Source: Spirochaetota bacterium (GTDB lineage: Bacteria > Spirochaetota > Spirochaetia > Treponematales > Treponemataceae). Taken from it: a stretch of 5,051 nt of DNA. This document shows positions 1 to 5,051 of this stretch, piece by piece (the stretch's first letter is position 1; the number at the start of each line of letters is the position of its first letter). The position numbers and the translations under genes were made by a program. The stretch is from contig JAKPSR010000043.1 of NCBI GenBank assembly GCA_029571425.1, positions 1 to 5,051 on the forward strand, written 5' to 3'. The notes under the pieces are model-generated. The model worked only from the letters and a program-made list of their open reading frames with translations. It was not told where the DNA came from and did not search any database.

Positions 1-1191
1 TAAAAACGAGGTCATCGAGGCGAGAAAGGGCCAAAACGACTCCCCGGCCCCGCGAACGACGGAGTTTAAGACGAACAGGAAGGAAAGCAGGACGTAGCAC
101 GGCATGAGCCGGATCAGCATGTCGACCCCGGCGCGGACGACCACGGGGTCGCGGGAAAAGAGGGAAACGAGGAAGCCGGCGTTCCACGCGGCAAGGGCGC
201 TGACGGCGAGACACACGAGGGTACTCATGGCCAATGTGGCGCGGAGCCCGGCGCGCACCCGGTCAAGGCGGCCGGCGCCGGCGTTTTGCCCGGTAAAGGT
301 GGTCGCCGCGGAGGCGAAGCTCGCCACCGGCAGGAAGGCCACCGAGTCGATCTTGCCGGCCCCGCTCCAGCCGGCCATAAAGGCGGGGCCATAGCCGTTG
401 ATCAGCCGCTGGATCGCCATCGTCCCGAGGCAAAACAGCATGTTCTGCACCCCGTTCGGCAGGCCTATCCGCGCGGACTCGCGGAGGATCGGAAGGTCAA
501 GGCGAAAGTCGCGCGCCCGGAACGAGACGAGCTTTAACTTACCGGCGATATAGGCGAGCCCAAGGACGAAGGAGACGGATTGCGAGACGACCGTCGCGAT
601 CGCGGCCCCGCGCACGCCCCAACCTAGGCCGGCGACGAAGACGAGATCAAGGACGATATTGAGAACGGTCGCGATGGCGAGAAAGACAAGGGTGGACACC
701 GAGTCTCCGAGTCCTTGGAGGACGCCGGCGTTGACGTTATAGCCGAACGACCACACCGTCCCGAGGAAGATGACCTTGAGGTAGTCGTCGGCCATGGCCA
801 GGGTCAGGCCCGCCGGGGTATTGAGGGCGAGAAGAAGCGGCCGCGCGAGGAAGTAGCCGAGCAGGGTCACCGGGATGGCTCCCACGAGGCCGGTCAGGTA
901 GGCGGTGGAGACCGTCGAGCGAACGCGGTCCCGCTCGCCCGAGCCGTAGAAGCGCGCGACGACGATCGTGAAGCCAAGGCCGATCCCGGCGAAAAGGGAG
1001 GTGAGCAGGAAGGTCAGTATGAAGGTGCTTCCGACCGCGGCAAGGGCTTCCTTGCCGACGACGTTCCCGACGACGATGGAGTCGACGAGGTTGTACGCCT
1101 GCTGGAGTGCGTTCCCGACGAGAAGAGGAAGGGTAAAGCGGAGGATGTGAGGGGCCGGGCGGCCCACGGTCATGTCGGTCATGGGGCGCAT
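1..1191 (-). CDS. MATE-family multidrug/cation antiporter (3' end cut by window edge)
   Basis: Translating the minus strand from the ATG at 1191 gives 397 uninterrupted residues to the window edge. MATE proteins are usually about 440-470 residues, so roughly the last 50-70 are missing. Seen: alternating hydrophobic segments typical of a 12-helix inner-membrane protein; the N-terminal family pattern FTLPLLVGNALQQAYNLVD (residues 19-37) ending in an Asp (D37) at the position of the conserved helix-1 Asp; ARFYGSGERDR (79-89) after helix 2; and its second-half counterpart TFTGQNAGAGRLDR (298-311), a strong MATE hallmark. Known of the family: these proteins export drugs or metabolites using Na+ or H+ gradients; the substrate cannot be predicted. 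Start choice: GAGG at 1201-1198 lies six bases before ATG 1191. In-frame ATGs at 1182 and 1173 have no such site. The gene is divergent from the OmpA-like gene, with no evident functional link. Confidence 0.95.
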   Translation of the reverse strand, partial: MRPMTDMTVGRPAPHILRFTLPLLVGNALQQAYNLVDSIVVGNVVGKEALAAVGSTFILTFLLTSLFAGIGLGFTIVVARFYGSGERDRVRSTVSTAYLTGLVGAIPVTLLGYFLARPLLLALNTPAGLTLAMADDYLKVIFLGTVWSFGYNVNAGVLQGLGDSVSTLVFLAIATVLNIVLDLVFVAGLGWGVRGAAIATVVSQSVSFVLGLAYIAGKLKLVSFRARDFRLDLPILRESARIGLPNGVQNMLFCLGTMAIQRLINGYGPAFMAGWSGAGKIDSVAFLPVASFASAATTFTGQNAGAGRLDRVRAGLRATLAMSTLVCLAVSALAAWNAGFLVSLFSRDPVVVRAGVDMLIRLMPCYVLLSFLFVLNSVVRGAGESFWPFLASMTSFL

Positions 1192-1254
1192 TCTAGACCT
1201 CGGCGGGGGAAAAGACAACTGCAGAATGCGGGCTCATAGGCCGATAATCGTCGT
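1192..1254. promoter_or_regulatory. divergent intergenic region (MATE / OmpA-like gene)
   Basis: These 63 bases separate two divergent starts and should hold or adjoin both promoters. On the plus strand the best -10-like element is GATAAT (1243-1248, five of six to consensus), only six bases before the ATG at 1255; the -35 position 17 bases upstream (TGCAGA) is poor. The same spot forms a short dyad, CGAT-A-ATCG (1242-1250). On the minus strand TTGTCT (1218-1213), a 17-base gap and TAGAAT (1195-1190) look promoter-like, but the -10 would overlap the start codon. Neither promoter is settled; part of the control region may lie inside the neighbouring coding sequence. Confidence 0.35.
1198..1201 (-). 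promoter_or_regulatory. Shine-Dalgarno site of the MATE gene
   Basis: Read on the minus strand, GAGG is followed by six bases (TCTAGA) and then the ATG at 1191. It selects this start over the in-frame ATGs at 1182 and 1173, which have only coding sequence upstream. Confidence 0.6.
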
Positions 1255-2502
1255 ATGAAGAAGTCTCGCCTTTTCATGATCGCCCTCGCCGCGCTCGCCC
1301 TCTGCCTTGCCCAGGCCGGGGCCGAGACCTTCCGTTATCGCTTCGAGAACGGGGACACGGTCAGGATCAACTCCGTCGTCCGCGAGAGCGTGCTCGTGAA
1401 CCGCAGGCTTTCGCACGAGGCCGAGATCACCAACCGGATCACGGCGACCGTCTCGGACGTGCGGCCCGCCGCGGGTGGGAAGCCCGCCTCGGCCCGGTAC
1501 GACGGGACCTTCATGACGAGCGAGCGGAACAGCAACCGTTCCTTCGCCTGGGGCGAGGAATATAAAAGCACGTTCAGGCGCGACGAGCTCGGCGTCTACG
1601 AGATCGGCGACGAGTTCTTCATGCCCGTCGTGCGGAACGTCCCCGTGTTCCCGGACCGAGACCTTAAGCCCGGCGACAGCTGGACGGCCGCGGGCGAGGA
1701 GGCGCACGACTTCCGCCCGGTCTTCGGGATACCGAAACCCTATCACGTCCCCTTCACCGCGAACTATGTCTACGAGGGCCCGGTCGAGAAGGACGGCAAA
1801 CAATATCAATTGATCCGGGTCGAGTACACGATCTTCTTCAATACCCCGCGAGAGTACGTGCGCTCCAATGGAGCGCCGCGTTCCGACAAAGCGACCGACT
1901 ACCCGGTCTCCATGATGGGATCGTCACGCCAGCACATCTACTGGGAAAGCGAGCTAGGGATGGTGCGTTTCTACGAGGAAGAATTCCTCATCAAGCTCGT
2001 GTTGGCGTCGGGGACCACGATCGAGTATCGCGGCGTCGCCGAGGCGACGGTAACCGACGTGACGCGGCTTGACCGCGCGAAGGTCGCCCGCGAGATGAAC
2101 GAGGAGATCGAGAAGCTCGGCATCGAGGACGTCACCGCGAAGGAAACCGACGAGGGAGTCACCATCAGCCTCGAGCGCATCCAGTTCGAGGCCGACTCGG
2201 CGCGCCTCCTTCCCTCCGAGAAGGAGAAGATCACCAAGATCGCGGCGCTGCTCGAGCGATACCCGGACAAGGAGCTCCTGGTCTCCGGGCACACCGCCCT
2301 CGCGGGCACGGCGTCCGCGCGCCAAAAGCTTTCGGAGGAGCGGGCCGAGGCCGTCGCGCGGTTCCTCGTCGAGATGGGCGTGCGAAGCCCCTACAGCGTC
2401 TTCACGCGGGGCTTCGGGGCGGAGAAGCCGATCGCGCCGAACGACACCGAGGAGAACATGGCGCGCAACCGCCGCGTCGAGATCACCATACTCGAGAAAT
2501 AG
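1255..2502 (+). CDS. exported OmpA-like domain protein, spirochaete Tp0624-like
   Basis: The gene encodes 415 residues. A signal peptide is clear: MKKSR, a hydrophobic stretch to about residue 18, and two AXA sites (cleavage after A21 or A23). Cys17 sits in LALC, a poor lipobox, so signal peptidase I is favoured. Residues ~24-285 form a mostly beta-type region I do not recognise outside spirochaete relatives. A charged helical linker (~280-300) follows. Residues ~303-414 are an OmpA C-terminal-like domain: IQFEADSA (309-316), SGHTALAGT (344-352), LSEERAEAV around R363, RGFGAEKPIA, and MARNRRVEI (402-410). The family usually binds peptidoglycan diaminopimelate through the Asp of GHTD and the Arg of LSxxRA; here the Asp is Ala348 while Arg363 remains. 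Inferred location: periplasm, linked to envelope architecture. No beta-barrel is evident. The start is the only in-frame ATG giving a full signal peptide (a stop lies at 1237-1239; the next ATG is at 1276), yet it lacks a Shine-Dalgarno site. Confidence 0.85.
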   Translation: MKKSRLFMIALAALALCLAQAGAETFRYRFENGDTVRINSVVRESVLVNRRLSHEAEITNRITATVSDVRPAAGGKPASARYDGTFMTSERNSNRSFAWGEEYKSTFRRDELGVYEIGDEFFMPVVRNVPVFPDRDLKPGDSWTAAGEEAHDFRPVFGIPKPYHVPFTANYVYEGPVEKDGKQYQLIRVEYTIFFNTPREYVRSNGAPRSDKATDYPVSMMGSSRQHIYWESELGMVRFYEEEFLIKLVLASGTTIEYRGVAEATVTDVTRLDRAKVAREMNEEIEKLGIEDVTAKETDEGVTISLERIQFEADSARLLPSEKEKITKIAALLERYPDKELLVSGHTALAGTASARQKLSEERAEAVARFLVEMGVRSPYSVFTRGFGAEKPIAPNDTEENMARNRRVEITILEK

Positions 2503-2518
2503 CGTCGGAACCTTGCAA

Positions 2519-2559
2519 GTTTTCCCGATAAATGGTACATATAGTGCCATCGGGGAAAC
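2519..2559 (+). promoter_or_regulatory. long hairpin in the prs leader, covering its ribosome binding site
   Basis: In RNA, 2519-2527 pairs with 2551-2559 (nine pairs, one G-U). After a four-base bulge (2528-2531), 2532-2538 pairs with 2544-2550 (seven pairs, one G-U) around the loop AUAUA. The 3' arm contains GGGGA (2552-2556), the only Shine-Dalgarno-like sequence before the prs ATG at 2563, so the folded form would hide it. No T-tract follows, so it is not a standard intrinsic terminator for the upstream gene. As DNA, the inner part (2533-2549) is a 17-bp imperfect dyad that could be an operator. TATAGT (2540-2545) resembles a -10 element, but the nearest -35-like TTGCAA (2513-2518) is 21 bases away, so no promoter is claimed. 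The pairing is directly visible; the function is inferred. Confidence 0.55.
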
Positions 2560-2562
2560 AAG

Positions 2563-3819
2563 ATGACATATTCAGAGCCCACGGATCTCGCCATCGTCGC
2601 ATGTCCCGGCGGTGAGAAATTCGCGGATGAGGCCATCAAGCATCTGGGCCACATCTATAGCCGAAGGTTTAGGCAGAAGAGCGACGTCCTGGCGAAGCGA
2701 TACGAGGTTGACCGCATCAGCCTGGTGAAGGACGTCAACTTCTACAACGACCTGCAGACATCCGACATCTGCATCAGAGGCGACATCACCAAGTACCGGG
2801 CCCCCGACTTCAAGGTGAAGGCGAGATACACCTGGTTCATGAACGGCGAGTTCAAAACCGAGATCCTTGACTGCATCCGCGGCAAGGACGTTTTTATTTT
2901 TCAGGACGTAGAGAATCACCAGGTGCTCCCGCTGAACGAGGGGAAGAACATGATGAGCCTGTCGGTCAACGACCACATCATGAGCCTCCTCGTCACGATC
3001 GACGCGGTCAGGCACGCGGGGGCGCAGCGCATCACCCTGGTCCTGCCGGTTTACCCCTACTCGAGGCAGCACAAGAAGAAGGGGCGCGAGGGACTTACCG
3101 CGAGCCTCCTTGGCCACCTGTACGAAAGCCTCGGCGTCAGCCAGATCATCACCCTCGACATCCACTCGCGCGAGATCGAGAACGCCTTCGTCAAGGCGCG
3201 CATCGAGAACCTGCACGCGAGCTACCAGATCATCCGCGAGCTCTCGAAGATCGTCGACCTCACGAGCGACAACGACGACTTCGTCGTCGTCTCGCCCGAC
3301 ACCGGGGCGGTCGACCGCAACAAGTTCTACGCGACCGGCCTTAAGCGGCCGCTCGCCATGCTCTACAAGGAGCGCGACTACTCGATCGTGACTCAGAACG
3401 CGAAAGCGACGAACATACTCAGCATCAAGCTCCTCGGCGACGTCAAGGGCAAAGTAGCCTTCCTCGCCGACGACATGCTCGGCACGGGCGGCACGCTGCT
3501 CAAGGCCATGGAGTTCCTCAAGGAGCAGGGGGCGACGAAGGTCATCGCCGCGATCAGCCTCCCGTTCTTCACGGGCAATGCCATCGAGCAGTTCGACGAG
3601 GCCTACGCGAAAGGCCACTTCTTCCGCATCATCGGCACGAACGCCGTCTATCACGAGGACCTGCTGTCGAAGGAGTGGTACATCAAGACGAACGTCTCCG
3701 GGCTCTTCGCGCAGGTAATCTCGCGGCTCCACCACAACCAGTCGCTGAGCGACCTCCTGGACAACCGCACCATCATCGAAAAACTCGTCAGGCAGGACTC
3801 CGCGCCAGAGGCTGAATGA
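2563..3819 (+). CDS. prs: ribose-phosphate pyrophosphokinase (PRPP synthetase), long form
   Basis: This cytosolic enzyme converts ribose 5-phosphate and ATP to PRPP and AMP, feeding purine, pyrimidine, NAD, histidine and tryptophan synthesis. Visible landmarks, in order: FMNGE (92-96, usually FxDGE, ATP site); RGKDVFIFQD (106-115); LPVYPYSRQHKK (161-172, matching IPYxGYARQDRK); TLDIHSREI (197-205) with the metal/ATP-site His201; VVVSPDTGAVDR (241-252); a catalytic flexible loop with Lys269 and Arg271 (usually KRR); LLGDVKGK (290-297); and the PRPP-binding loop DDMLGTGGT (303-311, usually DDMIDTxGT). At 418 residues it is about 100 longer than standard Prs. The extra sequence lies mainly at ~30-90, between the N-terminal strand and FMNGE, with more at ~117-135 and at the C-terminus. 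Essential-looking residues are present, so it is probably active. Start: ATG 2563, after GGGGA at 2552-2556 buried in a hairpin. It lies 60 bases after the OmpA-like gene and overlaps the kinase by four bases. Confidence 0.95.
   Translation: MTYSEPTDLAIVACPGGEKFADEAIKHLGHIYSRRFRQKSDVLAKRYEVDRISLVKDVNFYNDLQTSDICIRGDITKYRAPDFKVKARYTWFMNGEFKTEILDCIRGKDVFIFQDVENHQVLPLNEGKNMMSLSVNDHIMSLLVTIDAVRHAGAQRITLVLPVYPYSRQHKKKGREGLTASLLGHLYESLGVSQIITLDIHSREIENAFVKARIENLHASYQIIRELSKIVDLTSDNDDFVVVSPDTGAVDRNKFYATGLKRPLAMLYKERDYSIVTQNAKATNILSIKLLGDVKGKVAFLADDMLGTGGTLLKAMEFLKEQGATKVIAAISLPFFTGNAIEQFDEAYAKGHFFRIIGTNAVYHEDLLSKEWYIKTNVSGLFAQVISRLHHNQSLSDLLDNRTIIEKLVRQDSAPEAE
2864..2901 (+). terminator. intrinsic-terminator-like hairpin plus T-tract inside prs
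   Basis: TCCTTG (2864-2869) pairs with CAAGGA (2883-2888). After a bulged A2870, CTGC (2871-2874) pairs with GCGG (2879-2882, one G-U) around the loop ATCC. Two bases later comes TTTTTATTTTT (2891-2901). This is the arrangement of a Rho-independent terminator, but it lies in frame within prs at about codons 101-113. Translating ribosomes would normally keep such a stem from forming, so it could act as an attenuator when prs translation is low. The T-tract is made by four consecutive codons GTT TTT ATT TTT, while the rest of the gene mostly uses GTC, TTC and ATC. The structure is visible; its activity is inferred. Confidence 0.4.
3808..3811 (+). promoter_or_regulatory. Shine-Dalgarno site of the FGGY kinase, inside prs
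   Basis: GAGG lies within the last codons of prs, four bases before the ATG at 3816. With the ATGA stop/start overlap it supports 3816 as the kinase start and suggests translation is coupled to prs. Confidence 0.55.
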
Positions 3820-5051
3820 CCGCGCGCGCGGTCCTCGCCGTAGACGTCGGCACCTCCTCGCTGAAGGCGGCGCTCGTCACCGCCGAGGGCGGGGTCCTCG
3901 CCTCGTCGCGCGCGCGATTCCCCCGATCCGACCGACTGTACGCGCGATCCGTCGACGACTGGGCCGACGCCCTCGCTTCCGCCGTTTCCTCGCTGAGGAT
4001 CGGAGAGGCGAGCGCCGAGATATCGGCGATCGCGATCTCCGGGAACGGGCCGACGGTCGTTGCGATCGGGCCAGACGGCTCCGCGGGCCGCGTGCTTTTA
4101 TGGAACGACGCCGGGCCGCCCGAGGCGGAACCGCCGGCCTCGGCGGGCGCCGGTCCGTCTCTGTTCATCCCGCGCATCCTGGCGTACGCCCGCCTCTTCC
4201 CCGCCGATTTCGGCCGGGCCCGTTGGATGCTGTCCGGGCCCGAAAGCCTGGTACACGCCCTTACCGGCGAGGCGGTCACCGTGCTTCCCGAAAGCCGCTA
4301 TGAATCCGCGTATTGGACCCAAGAAGCCCTCGCCGCCTTCGGGCTCGACCCGGCGCGGCTCGCCCCATTCGTCGCGCCCGGGACCCGATGCGGGCATCTC
4401 GCCGCGAGCCTGCCGGCCGCCCGCCCGCTTCTCGCCGCCGGAGTCCCGCCGCTCACGCCCGTCCTCGCCTGCGGTCCCGATTTCTTCGTCGCCCTCGTCG
4501 GGACAGACGCGCTCGAGCCGGGCCGCGCGCTTGACCGAGCGGGCACGAGCGAAGGACTCAACGTCTGCGTCGCGCGAGAGACCCCGATGCCCTCCGTGCG
4601 TATCCTCCCCTCGCCCATCGCCGGATTATGGAACGCCTCGTACTTGATCCCGGACTCGGGCGCGCGGTTCCACGCCTATCGCCGAGAGACGGGGCAGGGC
4701 GGGCGCAGCTACCCGGAGATCATGGACGAGATCGTCTCGAGCCCGATCCTTCCGGGAAAGGGAGAGACGCTCCACCCCGGCAGGCGCGTCGTCGAGGAGA
4801 TCGGCTTCGCCGTCCGCGCGGGCGTCGAGACCCTTCGCGCGGCGACCGGGCACGACCCAGCCTATCGCCTCTCGGGGGGACAAGCGAGAAACGGGGCGTG
4901 GAACCAGATGAAGGCGGACATCGCCGGCGCGACGTTCACGCGCGCGGCGACGAGCGACTGCGAGCTCCTCGGAAACGCGGCGATCGCCTTCCGCGCGCTC
5001 GGGGACGCCGGTAGCCTGGAGGAAGCCGCGGCCCGCGTCTCGCGCGTCGTC
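3816..5051 (+). CDS. FGGY-family carbohydrate kinase, substrate unknown (3' end cut by window edge)
   Basis: Translating from ATG 3816, whose ATGA overlaps the prs stop, gives 412 uninterrupted residues to the edge. FGGY kinases are usually about 480-520 residues, so the end is missing. These cytosolic enzymes transfer the ATP gamma-phosphate to pentoses, glycerol or related polyols. Domain I: phosphate-1 motif DVGTSSLK (10-17), SGNGPT (75-80), LLWND (94-98), and LSGPESLVHALTGE, the counterpart of the family SxxxYLxxxLTGE. Asp222 in CGPDFFVAL fits the catalytic base, followed by the conserved GTS (243-245). Domain II: NASYLIPDSG, then the nucleotide-site signature RLSGGQARNGAWNQMKAD (352-369) with Gly354-Gly355. 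Divergent points: SGNGPT replaces xylulokinase-type SGQMHG, and WNDAG replaces WNDGR, so sugar contacts differ and neither xylulokinase nor another named member can be assigned. Coupling to prs suggests a pentose or ribose-related substrate, which is inference only. Confidence 0.9.
   Translation, partial: MTARAVLAVDVGTSSLKAALVTAEGGVLASSRARFPRSDRLYARSVDDWADALASAVSSLRIGEASAEISAIAISGNGPTVVAIGPDGSAGRVLLWNDAGPPEAEPPASAGAGPSLFIPRILAYARLFPADFGRARWMLSGPESLVHALTGEAVTVLPESRYESAYWTQEALAAFGLDPARLAPFVAPGTRCGHLAASLPAARPLLAAGVPPLTPVLACGPDFFVALVGTDALEPGRALDRAGTSEGLNVCVARETPMPSVRILPSPIAGLWNASYLIPDSGARFHAYRRETGQGGRSYPEIMDEIVSSPILPGKGETLHPGRRVVEEIGFAVRAGVETLRAATGHDPAYRLSGGQARNGAWNQMKADIAGATFTRAATSDCELLGNAAIAFRALGDAGSLEEAAARVSRVV
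3818..3833. repeat. 16-bp perfect GC palindrome at the prs/kinase junction
   Basis: GACCGCGCGCGCGGTC equals its own reverse complement. It begins inside the shared ATGA and covers kinase codons 2-6. In RNA it can form a six-pair stem with a GCGC loop directly after the kinase start, and in DNA its alternating CG core is the type that can adopt Z-form. It could also simply be GC-rich codon choice (Thr-Ala-Arg-Ala). Confidence 0.45.

Noticed and set aside
1190..1218. Minus-strand TTGTCT-17-TAGAAT as the MATE promoter
   Set aside because: The spacing is ideal, but the -10 would overlap ATG 1191 and transcription would start near the in-frame ATG at 1182, excluding the well-placed Shine-Dalgarno at 1198-1201. 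Kept only as an unresolved alternative.
104..1239. Several plus-strand open frames in the left part of the window
   Set aside because: They lie antisense to a continuous MATE coding frame with hallmark motifs, and their products are highly charged and featureless.
1294..1308. Possible lipobox at Cys17 of the OmpA-like protein
   Set aside because: The residues before the Cys are L-A-L, with Leu at -1 instead of Gly/Ala/Ser, and two good AXA signal peptidase I sites follow.
1234..1809. Minus-strand open frame opposite the start of the OmpA-like gene
   Set aside because: Low-complexity composition, no recognisable motif and no distinct ribosome binding site; the plus-strand gene has a signal peptide and a conserved C-terminal domain.
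2519..2562. Leader hairpin as an intrinsic terminator of the OmpA-like gene
   Set aside because: No T-tract follows the stem; the next bases are A, A, G and then the prs ATG.
3262..3295. Self-complementary GACGAC/GTCGTC pattern within prs
   Set aside because: It arises from consecutive Asp (GAC) and Val (GTC) codons encoding the conserved NDDFVVV segment before the SPDTG motif; no separate element is needed.
2572..3735. Long open frame of 387 codons on the minus strand opposite prs
   Set aside because: It lies exactly antisense to prs, whose motifs are unmistakable. The predicted peptide is rich in Asp, Glu, Val and Arg with no domain pattern, as expected from a shadow of GC-rich codons.
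4060..5014. Arg/Pro/Ala-rich open frames on both strands within the kinase region
   Set aside because: The continuous FGGY frame accounts for this DNA. The others have compositions typical of shifted or antisense frames in GC-rich sequence.

Overview
The window is GC-rich, gene-dense bacterial DNA with four protein genes and no non-coding stretch longer than 63 bases. I see no RNA genes, mobile elements, CRISPR arrays or long repeats. Two features suggest a spirochaete, probably a high-GC relative of Treponema/Spirochaeta. One is an unusually long PRPP synthetase (418 residues). The other is a signal-peptide protein whose OmpA-like domain has GHTA where most families have GHTD, and whose layout resembles Treponema Tp0624. 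This placement comes from remembered family resemblance, not from a search.

Layout: positions 1-1191 (minus strand) hold a MATE-family multidrug/cation antiporter that runs off the left edge. A 63-bp divergent intergenic region (1192-1254) separates it from a rightward cluster of three genes. First is the OmpA-like envelope protein (1255-2502). A 60-bp gap follows, filled mostly by a strong hairpin. Then comes prs (2563-3819), and finally an FGGY-family carbohydrate kinase (3816-5051) that overlaps the prs stop codon by four bases and runs off the right edge.

The functional core is the translationally coupled pair prs and FGGY kinase. An FGGY kinase makes a sugar phosphate and Prs turns ribose 5-phosphate plus ATP into PRPP, so the pair could link pentose salvage to nucleotide synthesis. 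The kinase is divergent at sugar-binding positions and its substrate cannot be named from sequence. The OmpA-like gene points the same way but may be an independent unit, and the MATE gene is divergently transcribed with no evident link.

The most interesting signals concern control of prs. A 16-pair hairpin (2519-2559) ends three bases before the prs ATG and buries the only Shine-Dalgarno-like bases. Inside the prs reading frame, a GC-rich hairpin is followed directly by TTTTTATTTTT (2864-2901), which looks like an intrinsic terminator. Together they suggest post-initiation control of PRPP synthetase, but both are structural predictions made by eye.
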